From Arthrobacter citreus (GTDB taxonomy: Bacteria > Actinomycetota > Actinomycetes > Actinomycetales > Micrococcaceae), in assembly GCF_009192745.1 (NCBI RefSeq), contig NZ_VTFV01000003.1, forward strand, positions 1 through 64,000: a stretch of 64,000 nt of DNA, read 5' to 3'. The notes beneath the pieces were generated by a model. That model had not been told where the DNA came from. It saw only the letters and a list, made by a program, of their open reading frames with translations, and searched no databases. Numbering within the stretch: the first letter of the stretch is position 1; each line of letters begins with the position of its first letter. Positions 44,145-52,491 of this stretch are shown in pieces. The position numbers and the translations under genes were made by a program.

Positions 44145-44861
44145 ATGGCTCAGCAACGGATTGTCTTTGTGCACGGTGCGGGCCGGTTCGGTGCGGCGGC
44201 CTGGCCTGGCCAGCATGCCCTGGCCCGCAGCTGGGACTGCCTGTTCCTTCGCCGCTCCGGGTACGGGCTCCAGGTTCCGCCGTCCCCTACGGACCATGCC
44301 GCTGACACGGCAGCGGTCCTTGCCGCCCTGGGCAGCGGCGGGCATGTGGTGGCCCACGCTGAGGGGGCCGTGTCCGCGATGATGGCCGCTGTGAGCGACC
44401 CTGCCCTGGTCCATTCTTTGACCTTGTGTGAACCGGCAGTGTTCTCGCTGACGCGGGACCTGCCGGCAACGGCCGCCCGCCGGGCGCTGCTGGATCCGCT
44501 GTTCCAGGCGGCCGCCGGACTCACCGACGATGAGTATGGCACCGAATATGCCCGGCTGGTCTTTTCCGCTGAATCCGCGCCCGACCCGGGCAACGATCCG
44601 CACGCCGCTGCCCGCCAGCGTCTTCAGTCACCGCCGTGGGACGCTCCGCTGGACATAGTCCCCGGCGTGCCCACCCTGGTGCTGACGGGGGAGTGGGAGC
44701 CGGTGTATGAAGAAGTCGCAGCATTCCTCGCTTCCACCGGTGCCGAACACCGCCCCGTGGGCGGCAATCACCGGCCGCAGGACACGCAGGCGGGCCGCGA
44801 GGCGATCACCGAATTCCTTGCCCGGACGGGTGCGGCTGTGATGGCCGGGGGCCGTGCCTGA
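44145..44861 (+). CDS. Alpha/beta-hydrolase fold protein lacking the usual nucleophile
   Basis: The 238-residue protein has an alpha/beta-hydrolase outline. The oxyanion-type VFVHGAGRFG is near residue 8, the nucleophile elbow near residue 70, PTLVLTGEWEPVYEEV near residue 180, and a late His in GGNHRPQD. The elbow, normally GxSxG, reads A-H-A-E-G with Ala72 in place of Ser. The protein is therefore probably not a standard serine hydrolase. TAGGCT (44133-44138) ends 6 nt before ATG 44145, suggesting a leaderless mRNA. Its stop overlaps the next gene by 8 nt. Confidence 0.75.
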   Translation: MAQQRIVFVHGAGRFGAAAWPGQHALARSWDCLFLRRSGYGLQVPPSPTDHAADTAAVLAALGSGGHVVAHAEGAVSAMMAAVSDPALVHSLTLCEPAVFSLTRDLPATAARRALLDPLFQAAAGLTDDEYGTEYARLVFSAESAPDPGNDPHAAARQRLQSPPWDAPLDIVPGVPTLVLTGEWEPVYEEVAAFLASTGAEHRPVGGNHRPQDTQAGREAITEFLARTGAAVMAGGRA

Positions 44862-45369
44862 GATTCGGGCCGCCCTGCCGGCGGACCTGGTGCTGCTTCC
44901 GGAGGTGGAAGCGGCGTCGGACACCCTGCTTTTCGGCCGGCCCGAAATCCGCGCTGACCTCGCCGGAAGCCTGCCAGGGCCAGCCGAGCCCCGGGAACTG
45001 GCCGCGGCCCTGAAGGTGCTGGTCGCCGGCGCTCCGCCGGTTGCCTTCGTGCGGCTGGAAGAGGTGGGCGGCTGTGCCCACCTGGAGCAGCTTTCGGTCC
45101 ACCCCGACGCTGCCCGGGCAGGGCTGGGACGGGCCCTGCTTGGAGCGGCCATTGAGTGGTCGAGGCAGGCTGGGTATTCGGCCCTGACACTGTGCACGTT
45201 TGCACGGGTCCCCTTCAACGCGCCTTTCTACCGCACCTGCGGATTCGCCGCCGTCCAGCCCTCCGGCGCGCTGGCCCGGGTGCGGCAGCACGAGGCTGAA
45301 CTCGGACTGGACCGCATCGGTGAACGCGTTGCGATGCGCCTCGAGCTGGCCGCGCCTCCGGCAGGATGA
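44854..45369 (+). CDS. GNAT family N-acetyltransferase
   Basis: The 171-residue protein is a GCN5-related acetyltransferase. The central strand PVAFVRLEEVGGCAHLEQLSV is followed by the acetyl-CoA loop ARAGLGRALLGAAIEW near residue 87 and a YSALTLCTF strand. A C-terminal FYRTCGFAAV segment is typical. The substrate is unknown. It starts at GTG 44854 inside the end of the alpha/beta-hydrolase gene, so the two are translationally coupled and may act on related small molecules. Confidence 0.88.
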   Translation: MPEIRAALPADLVLLPEVEAASDTLLFGRPEIRADLAGSLPGPAEPRELAAALKVLVAGAPPVAFVRLEEVGGCAHLEQLSVHPDAARAGLGRALLGAAIEWSRQAGYSALTLCTFARVPFNAPFYRTCGFAAVQPSGALARVRQHEAELGLDRIGERVAMRLELAAPPAG

Positions 45370-45389
45370 CGACGGCACTGGAATTTAGC

Positions 45390-45430
45390 TGAAGCTTCAA
45401 GTAATATTTGATACATGAACCTTCAAGTAA
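45390..45430 (+). promoter_or_regulatory. Promoter and repeats around the VOC gene start
   Basis: TAATAT (45402-45407) is a near-consensus -10 that ends 7 nt before the ATG, with no Shine-Dalgarno. Around it are the palindrome TGAAGCTTCA (45390-45399), the inverted repeat TCAA-N7-TTGA, and two copies of CTTCAAGTAA (45395 and 45421). The layout suggests repressor control, MarR-like by analogy. Confidence 0.5.
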
Positions 45431-46302
45431 ATGCCCAGGACCTGCTGCCCGCGAACCTCGCGATGGGAACCGTCATGCTCAAGGTGGGGGATATGGAGAA
45501 AGTCTCCACCTACTACCGGAAGGCGCTGGGCCTGGAGCCTGTGGCGGAGGCTGACGGCGGCCTTTACCTGGGCCGGGGTGCGGTGCCCCTGGTCCACCTG
45601 GCTCCGGCCGCCGGGCTGCAGGTGCCTTCCCGCGGGGAAGCGGGCCTGTTCCATACCGCCATCCTCTTCGAAACCCAGGCCGACCTGGCTGCCACTGTGG
45701 CCCTCGCGGCACAGTTCGATCCGTCCGCCTACGTCGGCAGCGCCGACCACCTGGTCAGCGAGGCGTTCTACTTTACCGATCCCGAAGGCAACGGCATTGA
45801 GCTCTACTGGGACCGGCCGCGCGAAGACTGGGCCTGGGATGACACGCCCGAAGGCCGCACCGTCCGCATGGCCTCACTTTCCCTGCCGCCGCAGCAGTAC
45901 TTCCGTACCCACCTGAGCGAGGGGGCCATGGCCCGGACGGCAACGGCCGGTGCCGGCGTCGGGCACGTCCATCTGCAGGTGGGGGATACTGCGACGGCGG
46001 CAGCGTTCTACGTGGACACCCTCGGGTTTGAGCGGACCGCAGACTTCCATGGACAGGCGCTGTTTGTTTCCGCAGGCGGCTATCACCACCACATGGCCAT
46101 GAATGTGTGGAACAGCCGCGGAGCAGGTCCGCGCCGTGACACCCTGGGCCTGGGCGAGGTACTGATCACTGTCCCCGGGCAGGATGATGTGGGATCCCTG
46201 GCGGACCGGCTAAAGTCCGCCGGCGTCACCAGCCACCACACCGGAGCAGAGCTGCGTTTCGAGGATCCCTGGCGCAACCGGATCCGCGTCGCCGCTGCCT
46301 GA
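45415..46302 (+). CDS. VOC (glyoxalase/ring-cleaving dioxygenase-like) protein
   Basis: The 295-residue protein has two vicinal-oxygen-chelate domains. Domain 1 (about 15-125) contains VGDMEKVSTYYRKALGLE and FHTAILFE, and ends FTDPEGNGIELYWDRP. Domain 2 (about 180-290) contains VGHVHLQVGDTATAAAFYVDTLGF and YHHHMAMNVWNS. Metal ligands are probably His79, Glu131 and later His residues. The plan resembles catechol-2,3-dioxygenase/CatE-type enzymes that clear quinone or hydroquinone stress, but the substrate is not certain. Start codon context suggests leaderless expression. It lies between a GNAT gene and rpsP. Confidence 0.87.
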   Translation: MNLQVNAQDLLPANLAMGTVMLKVGDMEKVSTYYRKALGLEPVAEADGGLYLGRGAVPLVHLAPAAGLQVPSRGEAGLFHTAILFETQADLAATVALAAQFDPSAYVGSADHLVSEAFYFTDPEGNGIELYWDRPREDWAWDDTPEGRTVRMASLSLPPQQYFRTHLSEGAMARTATAGAGVGHVHLQVGDTATAAAFYVDTLGFERTADFHGQALFVSAGGYHHHMAMNVWNSRGAGPRRDTLGLGEVLITVPGQDDVGSLADRLKSAGVTSHHTGAELRFEDPWRNRIRVAAA

Positions 46303-46352
46303 GGTCCCGTTGGACCACCGCAGCAGCGTGAGTCGCGAAACGCGGAGTCATC

Positions 46353-46363
46353 TGGCACAATGG
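46353..46363 (+). promoter_or_regulatory. Extended -10 candidate for the rpsP operon
   Basis: TGGCACAATGG occurs 132 nt before rpsP, and the identical 11-mer lies upstream of rplS. CACAAT would be the -10; no convincing -35 is visible here. Confidence 0.4.
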
Positions 46364-46494
46364 ACAGGTACTCGATCTGCGTGGCCCCTCTCTCCGTGCA
46401 GCATCTTGTCCTTTTGAACCCCAAACGTTATGGCCCGCCCCACGGGAGCAGAAGTTCGGGTTCGCCCCATTTCAGATCAGGAGTGACCACAAAA

Positions 46495-46902
46495 GTGGCC
46501 GTAAAGATTCGCCTTAAGCGCCTCGGCAAGAAGTTCTCAGCACACTACCGCGTTGTTGTCATGGATTCCCGTGCCAAGCGCGATGGCCGTGCCATCGAAG
46601 AAATCGGACTGTACCGTCCGACCGAGGAGCCGTCGTACATCGACATCAAGTCCGACCGCGCCCAGTACTGGCTCGGCGTCGGCGCCCAGCCGACCGAGCA
46701 GGTCGCAGCACTGCTGAAGATCACCGGTGACTGGCAGAAGTTCAAGAACATCGACGGCCAGGAAGGTACCCTGCGTACCAAGGCTCCGAAGGAGCCCTTC
46801 GTGGCTCCGGAGAAGAAGTCCGTGATCGTCCCCGAGGCAATCACCCCGAAGGCCAAGAAGGAAGAGGCAGAAGCCGCTTCCACCGAGGCTGAGGCTGAGT
46901 AG
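46495..46902 (+). CDS. rpsP: 30S ribosomal protein S16
   Basis: The 135-residue protein begins [21 protein letters not shown], diagnostic of S16, followed by [19 protein letters not shown]. The core ends near residue 80, and a Lys/Glu/Ala-rich extension of about 50 residues follows, as is common in actinobacteria. GTG 46495 has AGGAG 11 nt upstream; GTG 46483 overlaps that Shine-Dalgarno and is less likely. The khpA start is 1 nt past the stop. The rpsP-khpA-rimM-trmD-rplS string is a conserved ribosomal and tRNA-modification neighbourhood. Confidence 0.97.
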   Translation: MAVKIRLKRLGKKFSAHYRVVVMDSRAKRDGRAIEEIGLYRPTEEPSYIDIKSDRAQYWLGVGAQPTEQVAALLKITGDWQKFKNIDGQEGTLRTKAPKEPFVAPEKKSVIVPEAITPKAKKEEAEAASTEAEAE

Positions 46903-46903
46903 A

Positions 46904-47146
46904 TTGCTTGCCGAAGCGCTGGAGCACCTCGTGCGCGGAATCGTTGACTCCCCGGAGGACGTCAAGGTTTCCGCCAAGAACAACCGCCGCGGGGAAACTC
47001 TCGAGGTTCGTGTTCACCAGGATGATCTTGGCCGGGTTATCGGCCGCCAGGGACGCACCGCCCGCGCACTGCGCACGGTGATTTCCGCCCTGGCCGGCAG
47101 TGAGGCTGTCCGCGTCGACGTCGTCGACACCGACCGCCGCCGCTGA
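46904..47146 (+). CDS. khpA: KH-domain RNA-binding protein KhpA
   Basis: The 80-residue protein is a single KH domain with the RNA-binding GxxG loop in RVIGRQGRTARALR near residue 45. Its start LAEALEHLVRGIVDSPEDV matches the family. KhpA with KhpB binds RNA and affects cell division and translation in other Gram-positive bacteria. The start is TTG 46904, directly after the rpsP stop, so translation is coupled to rpsP. A terminator follows and separates it from rimM. Confidence 0.95.
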   Translation: MLAEALEHLVRGIVDSPEDVKVSAKNNRRGETLEVRVHQDDLGRVIGRQGRTARALRTVISALAGSEAVRVDVVDTDRRR

Positions 47147-47182
47147 CGCACCAGCAATTCCAAGCAGTATCCAGCAGTTCCT

Positions 47183-47233
47183 AACATCCGGCCCCGGCAC
47201 CAGATAATGGTGAAGGGGCCGGATGTTTTTTAG
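47183..47233 (+). terminator. Intrinsic terminator between khpA and rimM
   Basis: AACATCCGGCCCC (47183-47195) pairs perfectly with GGGGCCGGATGTT (47215-47227) and is followed by TTTT. The loop carries an inner CACCA/TGGTG stem. The rimM Shine-Dalgarno lies about 40 nt downstream, so read-through or a local promoter must supply rimM. Confidence 0.9.
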
Positions 47234-47278
47234 GCTCCGGCCATTTCCGCCGCGCCCATACCGACCCAAGGAGAATCC

Positions 47279-47821
47279 ATGCAGTTACAGGTGGCACGCA
47301 TCGGCAAGCCTCACGGTATTCGGGGCGAGGTGACCGTCCAGGTGCTGACCGATGCCCCCGAGGACCGGTTCGCACCCGGTGCCGTCCTTACGGTTGAGCC
47401 GGCTGCCAAAGGACCGCTCACCGTGATCAGTGCCCGCTGGAACAAGGACATCCTGCTGCTCGGCTTCGACGAGGTTGTTGACCGCAACGGCGCCGAGGAA
47501 CTGCGCGGTGCCAAGCTGTTCATCGACACCGAGGAAGCGGAAGAAGACGACGACGCGGAAGGCTGGTACGAGCACGAGCTCGTGGGCCTCCAGGCCCGGG
47601 TAGGCGACGACGTCGTCGGTACCGTCACGGCCCTGCGCACCCTCACCGTCCAGGACCTCCTGATCGTCGAAGACACCAAGGGGCAGGAAATCCTGGTGCC
47701 CTTCGTCGAGGCGATCGTCCCCGAGGTGAATACCGAAGAGGGGTACGTCCTGCTGACCCCGCCGGCCGGACTGTTCGAGCTGAACCTGCCCGAGGCAGGC
47801 AAGGACGGGGCAGGACGCTAA
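47279..47821 (+). CDS. rimM: Ribosome maturation factor RimM
   Basis: RimM assists assembly of the 30S head around S19. The 180-residue protein begins QLQVARIGKPHGIRGEVTV, the family signature. An acidic linker EEAEEDDDAEGW lies near residue 90, and the C-terminal PRC barrel includes DLLIVEDTKGQEILVPFVEAI. The ATG has an AAGGAGAATCC ribosome-binding site. It is immediately followed by trmD, with the GTG start adjoining the stop codon, which gives tight coupling. Confidence 0.96.
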   Translation: MQLQVARIGKPHGIRGEVTVQVLTDAPEDRFAPGAVLTVEPAAKGPLTVISARWNKDILLLGFDEVVDRNGAEELRGAKLFIDTEEAEEDDDAEGWYEHELVGLQARVGDDVVGTVTALRTLTVQDLLIVEDTKGQEILVPFVEAIVPEVNTEEGYVLLTPPAGLFELNLPEAGKDGAGR

Positions 47822-48610
47822 GTGCGTATTGACGTTTTCTCCATTTTCCCGGAGTACCTTGCCGCACTGGACCTGTCCCTGATAGGCAAGGCCCGGCAGG
47901 ACGGACTGCTCGACGTCCGGGTCAAGGACCTGCGCGAGTTCACCACCGACCGGCACCGCACCGTAGACGACACACCCTATGGCGGCGGTGCGGGCATGGT
48001 CATGAAACCTGAGCCCTGGGCGCAGGCCCTGGCCACCGCCCTGGACCCCGCCCCGGAAGGTCCGGCACGGCCCACGCTGATCGTTCCTTCGCCGGCCGGA
48101 GAAGTTTTCACCCAGAAGACCGCGTATGAACTCGCTGGCGCCGGCCATCTGGTCTTTGCCTGCGGCCGGTACGAAGGTATCGACGAGCGGGTGCTGGAAT
48201 GGGCGGGGGAGCACTTCACCGTCCGCCCCATGAGCCTGGGGGACTACGTCCTGAACGGCGGCGAAGTGGCAGTGCTGGCCATGGTGGAGGCGATCGGGCG
48301 GCTGGTGCCCGGCGTCGTCGGGAACCCTGAATCCCTTGTGGAGGAATCGCATTCAGACGGACTCCTGGAGTACCCCGTGTACACCAAGCCATCGCAGTGG
48401 CGTGAGCGGCCCATTCCCGAGGTGCTGCTCAGCGGCAACCATGCGAAGATCGCCCGCTTCCGGCGTGATGAACAGCTCCGCCGAACCTCCGAACGCCGTC
48501 CGGATCTCATCGCAAAGCTGGACCCGTCCACCCTGGACAAGGCAGACAAAGCCACGCTGGCGGTCCTCGGCTGGACGGTGTCAGCGGAAGCTGTCCTGCC
48601 GCAGGCCTGA
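47822..48610 (+). CDS. trmD: tRNA (guanine(37)-N1)-methyltransferase
   Basis: TrmD methylates G37 next to the anticodon and prevents frameshifting. The 262-residue SPOUT enzyme starts [13 protein letters not shown]. The [17 protein letters not shown] block lies near residue 50, and the trefoil-knot SAM site at [11 protein letters not shown] and [13 protein letters not shown] near residues 120-145. Length is normal. GTG 47822 directly follows the rimM stop. The following 230 nt before rplS contain a candidate promoter and a long leader but no gene. Confidence 0.97.
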   Translation: MRIDVFSIFPEYLAALDLSLIGKARQDGLLDVRVKDLREFTTDRHRTVDDTPYGGGAGMVMKPEPWAQALATALDPAPEGPARPTLIVPSPAGEVFTQKTAYELAGAGHLVFACGRYEGIDERVLEWAGEHFTVRPMSLGDYVLNGGEVAVLAMVEAIGRLVPGVVGNPESLVEESHSDGLLEYPVYTKPSQWRERPIPEVLLSGNHAKIARFRRDEQLRRTSERRPDLIAKLDPSTLDKADKATLAVLGWTVSAEAVLPQA

Positions 48611-48622
48611 GCCCGCCTCCGA

Positions 48623-48655
48623 TTGGTGGGCCGCGGCGGCACTGTGGCACAATGG
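48623..48655 (+). promoter_or_regulatory. Candidate rplS promoter
   Basis: TTGGTG (48623-48628) and CACAAT (48648-48653) are separated by 19 nt. The -10 is embedded in TGGCACAATGG, as at rpsP. It would give a leader of about 180 nt before rplS. Confidence 0.5.
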
Positions 48656-48840
48656 GTAGTTGTGTCATCTGGGTCCGCGCCTGCCACAGGGGGAGCGAGA
48701 CCAACAGGCAAGGCACACCGGCAACCGATTCCCGGAACGCCGGTTTCATAGCTTCGGCAGCATCTGTGCACCGTTTCGGTTCACCCTTGCCGCCGTGACC
48801 AAAGTGGATGACCTGTGGCGTTCACCAGGAGTGAGTAACA

Positions 48841-49200
48841 ATGCACATCCTAGATTCCCTCGACGCAGCCTCGCTGCGTTCGGACATCCCCGAGTTCCGC
48901 GCCGGTGACACCGTCAAGGTTCACGTCAACATCGTTGAAGGCAAGAACACCCGTGTTCAGGTCTTCCAGGGCTTCGTCATGAAGCGCCAGGGCGATGGCC
49001 TGCGCGAGACCTTCACGGTCCGCAAGGTCAGCTTCGGCGTCGGCGTGGAGCGTACCTTCCCGGTGCACTCCCCGGTCATCGACAAGATCGAGGTTGTCAC
49101 CCGTGGCGACGTCCGCCGCGCCAAGCTGTACTACATGCGCGACCTGCGCGGCAAGGCTGCCAAGATCAAGGAAAAGCGCGACTTCCGTCCCGCCAAGTAA
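48841..49200 (+). CDS. rplS: 50S ribosomal protein L19
   Basis: The 119-residue protein matches L19 throughout, with [18 protein letters not shown] near residue 20, [23 protein letters not shown] and the C-terminal [20 protein letters not shown]. It lies at the 30S-50S interface. The ATG has AGGAGTGAG upstream. The leader of about 180 nt after the candidate promoter could fold and might allow feedback control, but I see no named leader motif. lepB follows after 5 nt. Confidence 0.97.
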   Translation: MHILDSLDAASLRSDIPEFRAGDTVKVHVNIVEGKNTRVQVFQGFVMKRQGDGLRETFTVRKVSFGVGVERTFPVHSPVIDKIEVVTRGDVRRAKLYYMRDLRGKAAKIKEKRDFRPAK

Positions 49201-49205
49201 TTTTC

Positions 49206-49907
49206 TTGCCGCAGACATCCGCGGACGGGGCTGGTCCCCGGAAACACACGAAACGCCAGTCCATTGCGGGCTGGCGTTTTGTGCTCTGGGCCCTGGCGGG
49301 GGCAGTAATCCTCGCCGGCCTGGTCCGGGCGTTCATCTTCGACGTCTATTACATTCCCTCCGGTTCAATGCAGCCGCTGCTGGAGCCCGGGGACCGGGTG
49401 CTGGTTTCCCGCACCGAGTACCGGGGTTCCGAGATACAGCGCGGCGACGTCGTCGTGTTCGACGGACGCGGTTCGCTGGCTCCGCTGCACAGCTCTGACC
49501 CCGTGCTGAAGCAGGCCGCTGACGCCACTGCACAGTGGCTGGGCCTGGCCGGCAGCGACACCGTGTACATCAAGCGCGTCATCGGCGTGCCCGGGGACCG
49601 GGTGGCCTGCTGCACTGACGGCATGCTGACCGTGAACGGACAGCCAATCCGTGAGCCTTATCTCTTCCCCGGTGACACCGGGAGCGAAACGCCGTTCGAC
49701 GTCGTTGTACCCGAAGGCCGGCTGTGGCTGCTGGGCGACCACCGCTCCGATTCAGCCGATTCACGGACGCTGCTCGGCGCGCCCGGAGGCGGACTGATTC
49801 CCGAGGACCGGGTGATCGGCCGTGCACAGCGAATCCTTTGGCCGTTCGACAGAAGTACCGGCATTGAACGACTAGAGTTGGACACCGTATGGCAATTCGT
49901 GGAATAA
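49206..49907 (+). CDS. lepB: Type I signal peptidase, first copy
   Basis: The enzyme removes signal peptides from secreted proteins at the outer face of the membrane. The 233-residue protein has one N-terminal membrane helix (about 24-43), the catalytic Ser54 in YIPSGSMQPLL, and the catalytic Lys in VYIKRVIGVPGD near residue 125. The LLGDHRSDSADSR box lies near residue 180. A TTG start at 49206, without Shine-Dalgarno and 5 nt after rplS, is the only in-frame choice that keeps the membrane helix. It is followed by a second lepB after 11 nt. Confidence 0.93.
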   Translation: MPQTSADGAGPRKHTKRQSIAGWRFVLWALAGAVILAGLVRAFIFDVYYIPSGSMQPLLEPGDRVLVSRTEYRGSEIQRGDVVVFDGRGSLAPLHSSDPVLKQAADATAQWLGLAGSDTVYIKRVIGVPGDRVACCTDGMLTVNGQPIREPYLFPGDTGSETPFDVVVPEGRLWLLGDHRSDSADSRTLLGAPGGGLIPEDRVIGRAQRILWPFDRSTGIERLELDTVWQFVE

Positions 49908-49918
49908 GAGGAACGCAC

Positions 49919-50698
49919 ATGGCGCAGGACTTCCCGGACGACCCCGCAAACGGGGACGCCAACTCCGGCGAAGCGCATCCCCGCGCCTCCCATGCCAAGG
50001 GCAAAGACGGCAAGAACCGGGGCTTCGGCGCCTGGCTGCGCGAGGTCGTCATCATTGTGGTGATTGCCCTGCTGCTCTCCTTCCTGATCAAGACCTTCCT
50101 CTTCAGGGCGTTCTTCATTCCTTCGGGCTCCATGGAAGAGACCCTGGAAATCGATGACAGGATCTTCGTGAACCTGCTGGTCCCCGAACCATTCGACCTC
50201 TCCCGCGGAGACGTCGTGGTCTTCAAGGACACCCAGGCCTGGCTGCCGGCAGCGCAGGAGAAGAACGGCAATTTCATCGCAGACGCCCTCACCTTCGTCG
50301 GCCTGCTCCCGGACGAATCCGAACAGCACCTGGTCAAGCGCATCATCGGCATGCCGGGAGACCATGTGGTGTGCTGCGACGCGGACGGCAGGGTCACGGT
50401 CAACGGTGAAGCCCTGGACGAGCCGTACATCTATCCCGGTGCGCAGCCGTCCGACACGCCATTCGACGTCGTAGTGCCGGAGGGCAAGGTGTGGGTCATG
50501 GGCGACCACCGCAACGCCTCCGCAGATTCGCGTGAGCACCAGGACGGGCCCAACGGAGGCTTCATTGACATTGAAGACATCGAAGGGAAGGCAGCCGTGA
50601 TTGCGTGGCCGCTGGACCGCGCCGGATTCATCGGCAGCTACCCCGAGGTGTTTGAAAACGTGCCCGAACCCTCCGGGGCGCAGACGGCCTCGAAGTGA
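49919..50698 (+). CDS. lepB: Type I signal peptidase, second copy
   Basis: The 259-residue protein is a second SPase I. A hydrophilic N-terminus of about 45 residues rich in Gly, Lys and Asp precedes the membrane helix (about 47-67). The catalytic Ser is in FIPSGSMEETL near residue 77, the Lys in HLVKRIIGMPGD near residue 143, and the MGDHRNASADSR box near 200. It is clearly a paralogue of the adjacent gene but with a longer N-terminus and C-terminus. AGAGGAA precedes ATG 49919. The stop overlaps the rnhB start by 4 nt. Confidence 0.94.
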   Translation: MAQDFPDDPANGDANSGEAHPRASHAKGKDGKNRGFGAWLREVVIIVVIALLLSFLIKTFLFRAFFIPSGSMEETLEIDDRIFVNLLVPEPFDLSRGDVVVFKDTQAWLPAAQEKNGNFIADALTFVGLLPDESEQHLVKRIIGMPGDHVVCCDADGRVTVNGEALDEPYIYPGAQPSDTPFDVVVPEGKVWVMGDHRNASADSREHQDGPNGGFIDIEDIEGKAAVIAWPLDRAGFIGSYPEVFENVPEPSGAQTASK

Positions 50699-51495
50699 CG
50701 TCCCAGCAAGGCGAGGCGCTGCGCATTCCGGCAGGTGCCACCGCGGCGAAACCGGCCCGCAGCCCGCGCACGCGCACCTCGCCTAAGGCACCAACGCTCC
50801 GCTACGAACGCTCCTTTGCCGCCCTGGGCCACCGGGTGCTGGCAGGCTGCGATGAAGTGGGCCGCGGTGCGCTGGCCGGTCCCGTCAGTGTGGGGCTGGT
50901 GGCCGTCCAGCTGGAGTCTGTCCGCGCGCTGAAGGGTGTCCGGGACAGTAAGCTGCTCACACCGGCGGACCGGCAGGCGCTTGTTCCGCAGATCAAGAAA
51001 TGGTGCCCGGCCTGGGGCGTCGGCCACGCCAGCGCCGCCGAGATCGACCTGCTGGGCCTTATGGGTGCCCTGCGCCTTGCTGGAACGCGGGCCTGGACAC
51101 AGGTGTGCGAAACCCTGACTCCCGACGTCGTGCTCCTGGACGGAAACCACAACTGGCTCTCGCCCGAAATGCAGGCAAGCCTCTTCGATGAGCCGGTGGA
51201 GGAAGAGGACGTCGCCTGCACCGCTCCGGTCCATACCCGTATCAAGGCGGACATGACCTGCCTGAGCGTGGCCGCTGCCTCCGTCCTGGCGAAAGTCGAG
51301 CGCGACACAATGATGGTTGAATACGCCGCCCAGCATCCCGCGTACGGCTGGGAGATCAACAAGGGATACGCCACCGAAGCGCACCGTGCAGCGATCGACA
51401 CGCTGGGCCCGTCCCCGCTGCACAGGCTGTCCTGGCGGCTGGGAACGGCACGTTCGCCGCAGGATGGCCCCGCACAAGGCCCGCTTGGGGGATGA
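50695..51495 (+). CDS. rnhB: Ribonuclease HII
   Basis: RNase HII removes ribonucleotides from DNA and RNA:DNA hybrids. The 266-residue protein has a poorly conserved N-terminal tail of about 37 residues, then the catalytic GCDEVGRGALAGPV near residue 52. The acidic LLDGNHNWL follows near residue 145, and KADMTCLSVAAASVLAKVERD holds the remaining conserved residues. The start is GTG 50695 in a GTGA overlap with the second lepB. The DUF2469 gene follows after 7 nt, a pairing seen across actinobacteria. Confidence 0.96.
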   Translation: MTSQQGEALRIPAGATAAKPARSPRTRTSPKAPTLRYERSFAALGHRVLAGCDEVGRGALAGPVSVGLVAVQLESVRALKGVRDSKLLTPADRQALVPQIKKWCPAWGVGHASAAEIDLLGLMGALRLAGTRAWTQVCETLTPDVVLLDGNHNWLSPEMQASLFDEPVEEEDVACTAPVHTRIKADMTCLSVAAASVLAKVERDTMMVEYAAQHPAYGWEINKGYATEAHRAAIDTLGPSPLHRLSWRLGTARSPQDGPAQGPLGG

Positions 51496-51502
51496 TGGTG
51501 CC

Positions 51503-51826
51503 ATGAGCGCAGAGGATCTTGAGAACTACGAGACAGACATGGAGCTGCAGCTCTACCGCGAATACCGCGATGTTGTGGGGCTGTTCAGCTACGTGGTGGA
51601 AACCGAACGGCGCTTCTACCTGGCCAACCATGTGGATCTTCAGGCACGCAGTGCCGACGGCGAAATCTACTTCGACCTGACCCTGCAGGACGCCTGGGTT
51701 TGGGACGTGTACCGTTCAGCCCGGTTCGTCAAAAGCGTCCGGGTCATCACGTTCAAGGACGTCAATGTGGAAGAGCTTGCCCGCAATGACGACCTGACCC
51801 TGCCCAAGGCCGACGAACTGGGTTAG
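51503..51826 (+). CDS. DUF2469 family protein
   Basis: The 107-residue acidic protein matches DUF2469, which begins MSAEDLENYETDMELQLYRE and continues with VVGLFSYVVETERRFYLAN. The family occurs almost only in actinobacteria, usually just downstream of rnhB as here, and its function is unknown. I use ATG 51503 because the longer ORF from 51317 overlaps rnhB and lacks family similarity. Its TAG stop overlaps the stop of the convergent GNAT gene by 4 nt. Confidence 0.92.
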   Translation: MSAEDLENYETDMELQLYREYRDVVGLFSYVVETERRFYLANHVDLQARSADGEIYFDLTLQDAWVWDVYRSARFVKSVRVITFKDVNVEELARNDDLTLPKADELG

Positions 51827-52440
51827 TCCTCCTTCAACGGCCGCCGGGTTCCTGTTGGTGCCTGGGGCACATGGGGCAGCAGCGCCAGCGCGTCGCTCCA
51901 TAGAATCCGCGGGATGCGCGGCGCGGCTGCCTCGAGTTCGGAGAACCAGCCGTCCACCATCTCGCCCCGGTGGGCCAGCAACCGCGGAACGGTGACCGGC
52001 AGCGGGAAGCCGTTGCGCCACACTGCCTTGTAGCTGCCCAGGTTCCCAACGTTGGCTGTCCAGTTCAGCGATTCCCAGCCCAGGGTATCGAAGGCGTAGG
52101 ACACGGCGAGGCGGACCGCCCGGCTCATGAGGCCACGGCCCCGGAACTCGGGCGAGGTGACGAACCCCAGTCCGCCGGTTCCGGCTCCCTGCCAGCGCAG
52201 GTCGATGCTGCCGGCGTACTCTCCGTCGAATTCCAGCGCCCAGGAGATGGCGTCCTGCTGCGGCACCCCTACCGCGGCGATGTAGTTCAGGGCCATCTCC
52301 CGGGTGTACTCCATGGGCACCGTGGTCCAGGCGATAGTCAGCGGGTCCCGCGACCGCGCGACGACAGCATCCGCGTCGGAGGTGAGGTGCGGCCGGAGCA
52401 GCAGCGACTCATCCTGCAGCAGCGGGATCTGGAAGGGCAT
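51823..52440 (-). CDS. GNAT family N-acetyltransferase (RimJ/RimL type)
   Basis: The 205-residue protein resembles ribosomal-protein-alanine acetyltransferases. It starts IPLLQDESLLLRPHLTSDA, has the acceptor-side TIAWTTVPMEYTREMALNYI, and the acetyl-CoA loop SPEFRGRGLMSRAVRLAVSYA near residue 97. The following LGWESLNWTANVGNLGSYKA is also typical of the RimJ/RimL group. The substrate is unknown. Its TAA stop is shared in part with the convergent DUF2469 stop. Confidence 0.9.
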   Translation of the reverse strand: MPFQIPLLQDESLLLRPHLTSDADAVVARSRDPLTIAWTTVPMEYTREMALNYIAAVGVPQQDAISWALEFDGEYAGSIDLRWQGAGTGGLGFVTSPEFRGRGLMSRAVRLAVSYAFDTLGWESLNWTANVGNLGSYKAVWRNGFPLPVTVPRLLAHRGEMVDGWFSELEAAAPRIPRILWSDALALLPHVPQAPTGTRRPLKED

Positions 52441-52491
52441 TTTTCCAAGGTACCGCGCTGTGGTTCCGCGGAGGCATCCTAGACTGCCTAG

